From JBGLNL01 sp046484125 (GTDB taxonomy: Bacteria > Chloroflexota > Dehalococcoidia > SZUA-161 > SpSt-899): 56,615 bases of DNA. How positions within the stretch are numbered: the stretch's first letter is position 1; each line of letters starts with the position of its first letter. The stretch is taken from the NCBI GenBank assembly GCA_046484125.1, contig JAWOBX010000135.1, forward strand, positions 1-56,615. The letters run 5' to 3'. The position numbers and the translations under genes were made by a program. Positions 34,710 through 43,220 of the stretch are shown one piece after another. A model generated the notes under the pieces. That model saw nothing but the letters and a program-made list of their open reading frames with translations. It ran no database searches and was not told where the DNA came from.

Positions 34710-37421
34710 CTATTCAGTCTCTCCCCAGTTACGGCCCGACTTGATATCGATCTTGAGAGGGACATCGAGTTTCATTGCGCCGGGCATTATATCATTTATC
34801 AGTCCTCTCATCCATTCGAATTCGTCATCAGGTACCTCGAAGAGCAATTCGTCGTGTACCTGCAGAATCATCTTACTCTTACAGCCGGTCTCGTTCATCC
34901 TGTTTTGAAGGTTGATCATCGCTATCTTGATAATGTCCGCTGCCGTGCCCTGGATCGGCATATTTATCGCCATGCGCTCGGCTGATTGCCGGACTTGATA
35001 ATTGGATGAGGTTAAATCGGGGATATAACGCCTTCTTCCCAGCAATGTCTGCACGTAACCTTTCTCCATGGCCTGTTGTTTGGTCTGGTTCAGGTAATCC
35101 CTTATTCCGGGATATTTGTTGAAGTAAGATTCTATGAATCGGGCGGCCTCAGATCTGGTGAAACTGGTTGCCTGCTCCAGTCCGTAGTCGCTCATCCCGT
35201 AAATAACGCCGAAGTTCACTATCTTGGCGATCCTTCGCATTTCGGAAGAGACCTGTGATCTGGAGGTGTCAAAGACCTGTGCCGCGGTTGAGGTGTGAAT
35301 ATCTTCATCATTGGCAAATGCTTCGAGCAGATTGGGGTCTCTGGAGATATGGGCCATTACCCGTAACTCGATCTGGGAATAGTCGGCTCCCAGCAGTCTG
35401 CTTCCGCTACCGGCGATGAATGCCTGTCTTATCCTGCGGCCCGCCTCGGTGCGTATGGGGATATTTTGTAGATTCGGGTCGCTTGAGGAAAGCCGGCCAG
35501 TGGCTGTTACCATCTGATTGAAACTGGTATGTATCCTTCCGGTCTCCGGATTGACAAGTGCCGGTAGCGCGTCTACATAAGTCGATTTCAACTTGGAAAG
35601 CTGCCGGTAGTCGAGTATGTATCCGATGACAGGGTGTATTCCCCTCAGGCTTTCCAGAACGGAGGCGTCCGTTGAATAACCACTCTTGATTTTGCGCATT
35701 GGTGGTAGCTTCAGTTCCTCAAAGAGTACCCTGCCCAGTTGCTGGCTGGAGTTGATATTGAACTCGTGTCCTGTCCAGATATATATCTGAGATTCGATAC
35801 TTCGCAGTTGGTCGTTTAACTCACGCGATATCTTTGTCAGCAAATCCGTATCAAGCGCCATACCGTTTTCTTCCATCTGGTGCAATACAGGCACCAGCGG
35901 CATCTCCACTTCGGCGAACAGGTCTCTGAGTCCCTCCTGGCGCATTTCGTTCTCCAGCACCAGATTCAGTCGCAGGGTCATATCCGCGTCGGCGCAGGCG
36001 TACTCAGCCACGCGTCCTATTTCGATCTCGGCCATGGATCTCTGCCTGCTGCCCGTTCCGATCAGGTCTGCAATCGATACCATTTCGACACTGAGTTTGT
36101 TGAAGGCCAGTTGTTTGAGTCCCAGCGATTTCTCCCCCAGGAGGTAGGCGGCGATCATGGTATCCGAATGAGGGGGGGTGACCTTTATCCCGTGCCTAGC
36201 GAGAACGGTGATATCGTATTTGGCGTTATGGGCTGTGAGCGGAATGCCCGAATCCCCCAGTATCGGTTTCAGTCCGGATGATACAAATGGCAGAGGGAGT
36301 TGCTCGCCCGGTACGGTATGACCTACCGGTATGTACCAGGCTTTGCCCTGCCGGGTGGATAGAGAGATCCCGACAAGTCCGGCTTTTCGAGGATTTACGT
36401 TTGTGGTCTCGGTGTCGATCGAGAGGATTTCCGCGCCGGATATTCCCGTTATCATGTTCTCGAACTTCTCAGTGGTATCTACAATTGTATAGTCTGTGGT
36501 CAACGCCGTATCAACATGTGATATGCCGTTGTTATTTCCCGAACCTTGTGGCAGCCTGTTGAGCAGGCTGGAGAATTCGAGCTTGCGGAAAAGCTGGATC
36601 AGTCTGTCCCGATCGTAACTGCCCAGTTCACAATCAGCTAAGTCGAGATTTGCGGGGGCGTCGGTGTTGATTGTCGCCAGTGATTTGCTCTGTCTTGCCG
36701 CCTGCTCATTGCTGATAAGTTTTTCCCGCAGTTTTTCCGGTTTGACCTCGGCAATATGAGCGTAAATATCCTCGATACTATTGAAGTCTTTCAGGAGCTT
36801 TGAGGCGGTCTTCTTTCCGACCCCGGGAACACCCGGGATATTATCGGAGGGATCGCCGACAAGGCCCTTGAGATCGGCAATCCGCTCCGGATTCAGGTCA
36901 TATTTCTGTCGGACTGATTCTTCATCGAACAATTGAGTGTCGCTGAACGGTTTCCGGGGCTTGGGGAGGATAACTCGTACACCGGGTGAAACGAGCTGAA
37001 GGATATCGGTATCACCGGTGACTATCAATGTCTCAATACCAAGGCTGGCTGCCTGAATGGAGAGTGTGCCAAGTATATCATCCGCTTCATATCCCTCGAC
37101 CTCGAATGAGGTGATATTCAGCGCCTGGACCAGCTCTCTGACAATGGGGAATTGTGATACCAGCTCATCGGGAGCTTTAGGCCGTTGAGCTTTATATTCC
37201 TCAAACTCGACATGCCGAAAAGTAGGGGCGGCGCTATCGAACGTAACTACGCAATGAGTCGGATTATAGTCGTTCAGCACCTTCAGCAGCATGCTTGCGA
37301 ATCCGTAGACAGCTCCTGTAGGCTGCCCTTCCCTGGTGTTCAGGCTGGGTAGCGCGTGGAATGCCCGGTGGATGAGTGAGTGGCCGTCAAAAAGGATAAG
37401 TACAGGTTTTCGCTGCGTCAT
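34710..37421 (-). CDS. polA: DNA polymerase I
   Basis: Full three-domain enzyme of 903 residues for Okazaki fragment processing and repair. The 5'-3' exonuclease spans about 1-290 (ILFDGHSLIHRAFHAL, VEGYEADDILGTL, GDPSDNIPGVPGVGKKTA). The 3'-5' proofreading domain retains its acidic residues (ILSIDTETT, AHNAKYDITVL). The polymerase part follows (DPNLQNIPIRTEAGRRIRQAF, GADYSQIELRVMAHIS, RRIAKIVNFGVIYGMS, QVHDELLFEV). It ends with a convergent-free gap before greA and appears monocistronic. No clear ribosome binding site precedes the ATG. Confidence 0.97.
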   Translation of the reverse strand: MTQRKPVLILFDGHSLIHRAFHALPSLNTREGQPTGAVYGFASMLLKVLNDYNPTHCVVTFDSAAPTFRHVEFEEYKAQRPKAPDELVSQFPIVRELVQALNITSFEVEGYEADDILGTLSIQAASLGIETLIVTGDTDILQLVSPGVRVILPKPRKPFSDTQLFDEESVRQKYDLNPERIADLKGLVGDPSDNIPGVPGVGKKTASKLLKDFNSIEDIYAHIAEVKPEKLREKLISNEQAARQSKSLATINTDAPANLDLADCELGSYDRDRLIQLFRKLEFSSLLNRLPQGSGNNNGISHVDTALTTDYTIVDTTEKFENMITGISGAEILSIDTETTNVNPRKAGLVGISLSTRQGKAWYIPVGHTVPGEQLPLPFVSSGLKPILGDSGIPLTAHNAKYDITVLARHGIKVTPPHSDTMIAAYLLGEKSLGLKQLAFNKLSVEMVSIADLIGTGSRQRSMAEIEIGRVAEYACADADMTLRLNLVLENEMRQEGLRDLFAEVEMPLVPVLHQMEENGMALDTDLLTKISRELNDQLRSIESQIYIWTGHEFNINSSQQLGRVLFEELKLPPMRKIKSGYSTDASVLESLRGIHPVIGYILDYRQLSKLKSTYVDALPALVNPETGRIHTSFNQMVTATGRLSSSDPNLQNIPIRTEAGRRIRQAFIAGSGSRLLGADYSQIELRVMAHISRDPNLLEAFANDEDIHTSTAAQVFDTSRSQVSSEMRRIAKIVNFGVIYGMSDYGLEQATSFTRSEAARFIESYFNKYPGIRDYLNQTKQQAMEKGYVQTLLGRRRYIPDLTSSNYQVRQSAERMAINMPIQGTAADIIKIAMINLQNRMNETGCKSKMILQVHDELLFEVPDDEFEWMRGLINDIMPGAMKLDVPLKIDIKSGRNWGETE

Positions 37422-37432
37422 ACGGTGCTCGG

Positions 37433-37461
37433 TTGACTTTGCTTACTTACGAATATATCAT
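37433..37461 (+). promoter_or_regulatory. Promoter of the MTH938-like gene
   Basis: TTGACT (37433-37438) and TATCAT (37456-37461) each match the consensus at five of six positions and are 17 bp apart. The implied leader is about 125 bases. It overlaps the 5' region of the divergent polA transcript. Confidence 0.5.
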
Positions 37462-37487
37462 GCTTAACGAGGTGCCGTATACATCAG

Positions 37488-37496
37488 ATTATAGCA
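37488..37496 (-). promoter_or_regulatory. Extended -10 promoter element of polA
   Basis: On the minus strand TGCTATAAT combines a perfect TATAAT (37488-37493) with the TGn extension, about 65 bases before the polA ATG. The -35 region is poor, as is common when an extended -10 is present. Confidence 0.45.
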
Positions 37497-37594
37497 GAAA
37501 GCCCAGGATTGTAGTGATATGAGCTCCGAAAGCGGTAATGATACAATAACGCTCACTGGTTTCGGGCGAGCGCGTGGTTCTGGAGGTGATGTAA

Positions 37595-37960
37595 TTGAAC
37601 AGGATTGAAGGGTATGGTTTCGGCTTGGTAAAGATTGATGGGAAGAGGCACTACCTGAGGGATGTAATCGTATATCCTGATGAGACTGTGGGGAGAAGGA
37701 AATTCAGTAGATGGGTGGGCAGCCATCATAAACTGGTCATAGAAGATATGGCTGGTGTGGTGGAAGGGGGCGCGAAAACTGTGATATCGGGAACCGGGCG
37801 TTTTTCCGGCCTGAAGATATCTGATGACTTGAGGGATCATATCAGAGAGGCTGGCATTGAACTGATAGAACTTCCAACAGGTGAAGCGGTCAAAGAATTC
37901 AATGAACTGATTAACCGTGGTAACCAGAATATTGGCGCTTTCTTTCATCTGATGTGCTGA
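37595..37960 (+). CDS. MTH938/AAMDC-like small conserved protein
   Basis: A 121-residue single-domain protein: the start IEGYGFGLVKIDGKRHYLRDVIV, the middle KLVIEDMAGVVEGGAKTVISGTG and the end EAGIELIELPTGEAVKEFNEL match the MTH938 (formerly DUF498) domain. Function is not established in bacteria. The start is TTG at 37595 with GGAGGTG (37582-37588) upstream. It is a single gene, divergent from polA and convergent with the lipid catabolism operon. Confidence 0.85.
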   Translation: MNRIEGYGFGLVKIDGKRHYLRDVIVYPDETVGRRKFSRWVGSHHKLVIEDMAGVVEGGAKTVISGTGRFSGLKISDDLRDHIREAGIELIELPTGEAVKEFNELINRGNQNIGAFFHLMC

Positions 37961-38192
37961 CCCTGCACTGAACAGCGAATTATATCGAGAATTGATATCA
38001 AACTGTCAATAACCGCCTCAGCATTCCAATCTTTTCACTGAGGGAATGAGTCGAGAGATCACCGGGTCTGACGATCCAATCATATACCGGTAAATTGTTA
38101 CGACGATCGTTTAGCTATAATGGTAATTCGGAGGGGGCGCGTTCGCGATGCCCGGGAACCAGCCGGGCTGCACAAATTTTATATGGTACAAG

Positions 38193-39329
38193 TTACTGAA
38201 ATCCAAGCGCCCGTTCCAATTCTTTGAGGTGGAAGCCGGTCACACCCATCTTCAGGTCGAAGCCCTTCTGGTGCCGGAAGTAATACGGGAGTTCGTGATC
38301 GATGTCAACACCAACACCGGCGTGGATACCCTGGGCGCCGAAAGAGATTCTCTGTGTGGCTATATTGGCGAATGCCTTGGCGATGGCCACTTCTCTCTCG
38401 GCATTGAGCCCCTCGCTGAGGCGCCATATCGCCTGATAAGTAGTCCACCTGGCGCCGCTGGCGTCGATAAACATATCGGCCATCCGATGCTGAACTGCCT
38501 GGAAAGTGCCGATAGCTCGCTCGAACTGCACACGGGTTCGGGCGTATTCGGCGGTCATCTCCATCTCCTGCTGAGCTCCTCCTATCATCTCAGCGCACTG
38601 CATGGCCCTGGCCTTGAGCAAGGCAGGCCTGATTACCGAAAGCCCTTCATCCACTGCTCCAATTATATCTCCGGACGAGACGCCCACCCTATCGAACATC
38701 ATTTCATACTGTTTGTCGCCCGCGATGGTTTTGAGCGGTGTGGAGGATATGCCTGAAGCCTTGCTGTCGACAAGGAAAAAGGTGATGCCATTCTCATCTC
38801 CGGGTGAGCCGCTGGTTCTGGCCGCAACCACGATATAATCGGCTACGGCAGCATATGGCACAAATAACTTGGTGCCGGAAATGGAAAAACCGTCGCCGTG
38901 GGAATCAGCTCTGGCGGCTACGAATCTGGGATCTGATTCCACATCCGTTTCCCAGAGGGCCATGGTAAGGATAGTATCGCCGGTTGCTACGCCGGGCAGA
39001 ATGGATTTTTTCTGTTCCTCACTGCCGAATTCAAGTATGGGGATAGTACCCAGAATCATGGAGCTGAACATGGGACCGGTCATCGCGGCTCTCCCGAATT
39101 CCTCGAATAGTATGGCCAGGTCCAGAAGGCTGAGTCCCGCTCCGTCGTATTCCTCGGGCAGGGCAATGCCCATCCATCCCAACTCGGCCATTTTTCTCCA
39201 TAGATCGGGCGAGTGCCCCGTCTCGCTCGCCTCGATTTCCTTTATCACCGATTTCGGGCATTCCGTACTCAGGAAATCGCGTGCCGAGTTTCTAAGTAGC
39301 TGCTGTTCCTCGCTGAGTGAAAAATCCAT
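38193..39329 (-). CDS. Acyl-CoA dehydrogenase, first paralog
   Basis: An FAD enzyme that forms the alpha,beta double bond of acyl-CoA. The 378-residue protein begins FSLSEEQQLLRNSARDFL and has WMGIALPEEYDGAGLS, the middle beta domain with LTMALWE and FSISGTKLFVPYA, and the C-terminal helices with ALLKARAMQCAEMIGGAQQEMEMTAEYARTRVQFERAIGTFQAVQHRMADM. Near the C-terminus IHAGVGVDIDHELPYYFRHQ has Asp where related dehydrogenases have Glu (GFTWEH type). This suggests an altered or helper subunit, as in the heteromeric ChsE-type enzymes; the second paralog at 47175 may be its partner. It is last in the operon. Confidence 0.9.
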   Translation of the reverse strand: MDFSLSEEQQLLRNSARDFLSTECPKSVIKEIEASETGHSPDLWRKMAELGWMGIALPEEYDGAGLSLLDLAILFEEFGRAAMTGPMFSSMILGTIPILEFGSEEQKKSILPGVATGDTILTMALWETDVESDPRFVAARADSHGDGFSISGTKLFVPYAAVADYIVVAARTSGSPGDENGITFFLVDSKASGISSTPLKTIAGDKQYEMMFDRVGVSSGDIIGAVDEGLSVIRPALLKARAMQCAEMIGGAQQEMEMTAEYARTRVQFERAIGTFQAVQHRMADMFIDASGARWTTYQAIWRLSEGLNAEREVAIAKAFANIATQRISFGAQGIHAGVGVDIDHELPYYFRHQKGFDLKMGVTGFHLKELERALGFQ

Positions 39330-39407
39330 AATTGCCTGCCTTTCTTTGATAGTGTTAGAGAATTCGGATGAGTTTTTACCTTTGTAATTCCATGTTCATA
39401 TAATGCC

Positions 39408-39824
39408 TTATGCCTTCTTGAACTTGGGTAGAGTCACGTCTTCGGAAATGTCTTGGAAGATTACTTCAACCGGCATACCGATGAATATTTCTTCTGGTCT
39501 GATATCCACTACATTGCTGACAATTTTAATGCCCTCATCCATTTCCACCAGTACAACGGAATACGGTGTCTCGAATGCCGGACTTGGCGACTCACGGTAA
39601 GTGACGCAACTGTAAACGGTACCCTTACCACTTGAAGATGCCCACTCTTTTTCCAGCGAACGACAGTTGGGGCACGCAGGGCGGGGCGGGTGTACCCATA
39701 AGCCACATTCCACGCATCTTTGAAAGACGAGTTCATGCCTTTTAACCCCTTCCCAGAATCCGGTTGTCTCTAATGTCCTGGGGGGCGCGGGAATTGAGCT
39801 GCCTTTGTAGTTATCTGTGCTCAT
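39408..39824 (-). CDS. DUF35 zinc-ribbon/OB-fold protein, type A, copy 2
   Basis: A 138-residue partner protein of thiolase-fold enzymes. The N-terminal helix GFWEGVKRHELVFQRC precedes a zinc ribbon (CVEC and CPNC) and an OB fold (GKGTVYSCVTYRESPSPAFETPYSVVLVEMDEG, IFIGMPVEVIF). In actinobacterial Ltp2-ChsH2 and archaeal acetoacetyl-CoA thiolase complexes such proteins bind the CoA substrate and join two enzymes. It overlaps the preceding thiolase-fold gene by 4 bp and most resembles the DUF35 protein at 42779, not the adjacent one at 41015. Confidence 0.9.
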   Translation of the reverse strand: MSTDNYKGSSIPAPPRTLETTGFWEGVKRHELVFQRCVECGLWVHPPRPACPNCRSLEKEWASSSGKGTVYSCVTYRESPSPAFETPYSVVLVEMDEGIKIVSNVVDIRPEEIFIGMPVEVIFQDISEDVTLPKFKKA

Positions 39825-40996
39825 ACCGAATCTCCTATGATGAGGCCGCTGGCGGGACCACCGGCGCCAGTGGCAACAAGTGCCAATCGGGCTCCATCGA
39901 CCTGCGCGGTTGAGATCCCGCGTATTTGACGGACTGCCTCTATAACGTGATTCATACCGTAAAGGTACCCTTCACCAAGGGATCCTCCGCTTGTGTTGAG
40001 AGGAAGCTGTCCTCCCAGTCGAATGCGCTTGCCTCCGGCGCAGAAATCGGCGCCTTCGCCAGGATCACAGAAGCCCAGCGCCTCGAGTTGCAGCGGAACA
40101 AAAGGTCCATAAGCGTCATCCAGTTGCGCTACGTCGATATCCTGTGGTCTTATCCCAGCCATACTGAAAAGCCGCTTACCGACGTTGCTGACCTCGGGTA
40201 GCCCGGTTATCCCCGGGCGATAGAAGCCGTTTTTCTCCTCGGTGCCGGAAACCGAACTCTGTGCGGCTCCTATGATACAGGCCGGCTTCTGGCGCAGATC
40301 TCTGGCCTTTTCCGCTGTTGTGACGATGAAAGCGACAGCCGCATCCGCTGGCTCATAACAGTCCATTCTTCGCAGGGGGTCTACTATCATCTCCGATTGC
40401 CGGTAATCATCAAAAGAGAGAGGCTTATCGAAGTATCTTCCGTTCGGGTTTTTAGCGCCATGCTCGCGACAGACAACCGGTACCCAGCCGAATGAGTCAG
40501 CTTCGATGCCGAATTCATGCATGTATCTCTGGACGGTCATGGCCACCCTTCCCGGCTCACTTGAATGGCCAAACGGAGCGTGGAAAGAATATTGCAGTAT
40601 ATCTCCCGTGGACATCTGATCCATATCTCTTGAACTGGTGCCCTGTCGCAGTCCGGAGGAACCGTTAACCGCTCTATACACTGCCACGTAATTCGCCATT
40701 CCGGTTGCCACGCCTATAGCCGCCCGGAGAACCATCCCTCCCGGCGCGCCATCCCATCTGCACTCACCGAAATAGGCCAGATTTTCCATGCCCATCGAGC
40801 TGACTACCGCCTGTTCATCCGGCGATTCATCCGTGTGTTTGACGATACCGTCGATGTCGGCCGGTACCAGTCCCGCATCGTCCATGGCCTCCTTTAAACA
40901 CTCGCAAACCATCCTGAGCTCGGTTCTTCCCGAGTCCCTGGAGAACTCGCTGGTACCTATCCCGACTATTGCTGCTTTCCGGCTGATATTACTCAT
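39821..40996 (-). CDS. Thiolase-fold SCP-x/Ltp2-like protein, type A, copy 2
   Basis: A 391-residue thiolase superfamily protein starting AAIVGIGTSEFSRDSGRTELRM. The region normally holding the nucleophilic Cys (NCxSG in thiolases) reads ECRWDGAPGGMVLRAA, so a classical Claisen thiolysis is unlikely. The C-terminal NTSGGSLGEGYLYGMNHVIEAVRQIRG is typical of the lipid-transfer/Ltp group. Ltp2-type members with DUF35 partners catalyse retro-aldol cleavage of side-chain CoA thioesters. Function here is inferred. Ribosome binding site is weak. It pairs with the DUF35 gene that follows. Confidence 0.86.
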   Translation of the reverse strand: MSNISRKAAIVGIGTSEFSRDSGRTELRMVCECLKEAMDDAGLVPADIDGIVKHTDESPDEQAVVSSMGMENLAYFGECRWDGAPGGMVLRAAIGVATGMANYVAVYRAVNGSSGLRQGTSSRDMDQMSTGDILQYSFHAPFGHSSEPGRVAMTVQRYMHEFGIEADSFGWVPVVCREHGAKNPNGRYFDKPLSFDDYRQSEMIVDPLRRMDCYEPADAAVAFIVTTAEKARDLRQKPACIIGAAQSSVSGTEEKNGFYRPGITGLPEVSNVGKRLFSMAGIRPQDIDVAQLDDAYGPFVPLQLEALGFCDPGEGADFCAGGKRIRLGGQLPLNTSGGSLGEGYLYGMNHVIEAVRQIRGISTAQVDGARLALVATGAGGPASGLIIGDSV

Positions 40997-41014
40997 TGGA
41001 TTAGACGTGTCATT

Positions 41015-41443
41015 CTATTGAGTTGTTTTCCGCTGGCGGAACATGGGAAGCGTGAGATCATCCGCGATATCCTCGAAGGTTATCTCCACCGGCATTCCGA
41101 TATAAACATCTTTCGGCTCGACATCCAGCAGATTGCTCAAGAGGCGAACTCCCTCTTCCATTTGAACCACCACGACGGTATAGGGAACCTTTATGCCCGG
41201 ATAGGCCACATTCTGATACGCTACGTTTACATAGCTATATATGTGGCCTTTCCCGGTCGAAGCCCTCCAATCCCTGTCCGTGGACAGGCACCGGGGACAC
41301 ATAGGCCGAGGTCGGTGCACTATAAGTCCGCAATACCGGCATTCCTGGAATACAAGACGATGTTCCCGAACTCCTTCCCAGAACCCCCTGTTATCCGGGT
41401 CGATATATGGGCGCAGTAGAGGTATTTTCTGGTTATATTCCAT
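41015..41443 (-). CDS. DUF35 zinc-ribbon/OB-fold protein, type B, copy 2
   Basis: A 142-residue protein with the type B N-terminal extension IPLLRPYIDPDNRGFWEGV, zinc ribbon CRYC and CPRC, and OB fold GKGHIYSYVNVAY...VPYTVVVVQMEEGVRLLSNL, VYIGMPVEITFEDI. It is closest to the copy at 44406, which shares the extension. It is expected to bind the thiolase-fold protein encoded just upstream (41453-42679, 9 bp away). Confidence 0.9.
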   Translation of the reverse strand: MEYNQKIPLLRPYIDPDNRGFWEGVREHRLVFQECRYCGLIVHRPRPMCPRCLSTDRDWRASTGKGHIYSYVNVAYQNVAYPGIKVPYTVVVVQMEEGVRLLSNLLDVEPKDVYIGMPVEITFEDIADDLTLPMFRQRKTTQ

Positions 41444-41452
41444 CGCTGCGGC

Positions 41453-42679
41453 TCATCTCCGTAAAAGGATGGCACTGGTTGGGATTCCCAGTCCCCCGGT
41501 TACCAGGCAGAGCTGAGCGTCTTTGACCTGTGCGGTTGAAGTCCCGCGAATTTGCCGCACGCCTTCGGCAATCAGGTTCATTCCGTGTACATAAGCCTCG
41601 GAAAGATGGCTGCCGGAGGTATTGCAGGGGAGCTCACCCCCCAGCCGTATGCGGTCACCGCCGCGGCAGAAAGCCGCTCCTGTACCTACTTCACAGAAAC
41701 CGTATTCTTCGAGCTGCATCGGGATCAGCGGAGAGAAGGCGTCATAAAACTGAGCCACGTCGACATCGCGTGGAGTTGCCCCCGTCACCCGCCAGAGTTC
41801 CTGGCCCGTGTACCAGGCCTCGGGTAAAAGAGAAATCCTTGGCCTGTAATAACTTGTCATCAATTCGCCGTTATTGGCGGTTCCCTGTGTGGCGCCCAGT
41901 ATATAGGCCGGTTTCTGTTTTAGCTTCCCTGCTTTTTCCACTGAAGTAACGATTATGGCAACGGCTCCATCGGTATCCACACAACAGTCGTAAAGGTGGA
42001 GAGGTTCGACTATCATTCTGGCCTTCAGGCACTCCTCCACTGTTAGTGGCATTCCGTAAAATATCGCGTTTGGATTCATGTTCGCGTGTTCACGGCAGAC
42101 GCAGGAAACCCAGGCCAGATCCTCGGCAGTGGCGCCAAATTCATGCATATAGCGAGCCGTGAACATGGCGACCCAGGCAGGCGGAGTTGAGTGGCCAAAC
42201 GGGTGAATCCAGCTGAAATGATCGCGGGGAGCGGTCATGACTGTAGGTCTGCCCGGTACTCTCCCATACCGCCGTCCTGAGGCTTCGTTCATACCGCGGT
42301 AGCATACAACGCACTCGGCAACCCCGGCAGCCACAGCGGCGGCGGCATGCACAATCGTAGCACAACTGGCACCCCCGCCCCATCCGCATTCCGCGAAATA
42401 CTTCAGCTCCGGTATGCCCAGTGAACTGGCGATATGCATCTCGTCGGTGTAATCCATGGCGAAACGGACCATTCCGTCGATTTCCTCCATCCTGAGCCCG
42501 GCGTCATCCACGGCTGCCTTGATTGCCTCGCAGACCATCTGAATTTCGCTGCGTCCCGAATCCTTGGAAAACTCCGTGGCACCGATGCCCGCTATGACGG
42601 CATTATCCTTTACCAGGTAATCCTCTACGCGAGGCCTGGTGGTTTTCCTGTATCTCCGGGCGAGGTATTGATCAAACAT
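41453..42679 (-). CDS. Thiolase-fold SCP-x/Ltp2-like protein, type B, copy 2
   Basis: This 408-residue member has the type B N-terminal extension QYLARRYRKTTRPRVEDYLVK before the conserved AVIAGIGATEFSKDSGRSEIQM. The position of the thiolase nucleophile reads ECGWGGGASCATIVHAAAAVAAG, and the next segment CVVCYRGMNEASGRRYG is family-typical. The C-terminal NTSGSHLSEAYVHGMNLIAEGVRQIRGTST is conserved. It is most similar by eye to the protein at 44880. Retro-aldolase or thiolase-like action on a bulky acyl-CoA is the likely role; not provable from sequence. Confidence 0.87.
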   Translation of the reverse strand: MFDQYLARRYRKTTRPRVEDYLVKDNAVIAGIGATEFSKDSGRSEIQMVCEAIKAAVDDAGLRMEEIDGMVRFAMDYTDEMHIASSLGIPELKYFAECGWGGGASCATIVHAAAAVAAGVAECVVCYRGMNEASGRRYGRVPGRPTVMTAPRDHFSWIHPFGHSTPPAWVAMFTARYMHEFGATAEDLAWVSCVCREHANMNPNAIFYGMPLTVEECLKARMIVEPLHLYDCCVDTDGAVAIIVTSVEKAGKLKQKPAYILGATQGTANNGELMTSYYRPRISLLPEAWYTGQELWRVTGATPRDVDVAQFYDAFSPLIPMQLEEYGFCEVGTGAAFCRGGDRIRLGGELPCNTSGSHLSEAYVHGMNLIAEGVRQIRGTSTAQVKDAQLCLVTGGLGIPTSAILLRR

Positions 42680-42778
42680 TGGTTATTCGGTACTTGACAT
42701 TAACCAGGCTCACGCTGTCAGCGAGCCCGCGGGCGTGGCAGTAAGGATGCCTACTCGGTTCGGAATAAAAACAGGTTC

Positions 42779-43210
42779 TCATCCCGCCTTTTTAAACTTG
42801 GGAAGGGTCAGCTTTTCATCGATTTCTTCGAAGGTAACTTCAACCGGCATGCCGATGGAGATATCTTCGGGTTTCACATCCGTCATGTTGCTGACGATTC
42901 GCGGTCCCTCCTCCAGTTCAACGAGTACCGCTGCATACGGTGTTTTGAAGGCGGGATGCGGCGCTTCGTTATAGGTTACCCAGCTATAGATAGTTCCCTT
43001 ACCTCTGGCCGCGACCCATTCTGATTCTGTGGATCGGCATTTGGGACACATGGGCCTTGGCGGATTGAGCCAGCTTCCACAGGATTTGCACTTCTGCAAC
43101 ATCAGTTTGTGTTCCTTCGCTCCGTCCCAGAACGGGGTGCTGCTGCGGTAAAGGACATGCCACTGGGCCGGATGAGGTATTGTCTTTTCCGGATTGTATT
43201 CAACCGTCAT
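42779..43210 (-). CDS. DUF35 zinc-ribbon/OB-fold protein, type A, copy 1
   Basis: A 143-residue protein: PFWDGAKEHKLMLQKC, zinc ribbon CKSC and CPKC, OB fold GKGTIYSWVTYNEAPHPAFKTPYAAVLVELEEG with ISIGMPVEVTFEEI, and tail LTLPKFKKAG, almost the same tail as the copy at 39408. GGAGGAAC precedes the ATG. It follows the type A thiolase-fold gene by 10 bp. A 99-bp spacer without a gene separates it from the second block (42680-42778). Confidence 0.9.
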   Translation of the reverse strand: MTVEYNPEKTIPHPAQWHVLYRSSTPFWDGAKEHKLMLQKCKSCGSWLNPPRPMCPKCRSTESEWVAARGKGTIYSWVTYNEAPHPAFKTPYAAVLVELEEGPRIVSNMTDVKPEDISIGMPVEVTFEEIDEKLTLPKFKKAG

Positions 43211-43220
43211 TCTGTTCCTC

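Noticed and set aside
38148..38756. A 202-codon rightward open frame with GGAGGGGG and a TATAAT upstream
   Set aside because: It lies fully antisense to the well-conserved acyl-CoA dehydrogenase gene and its protein resembles nothing known.
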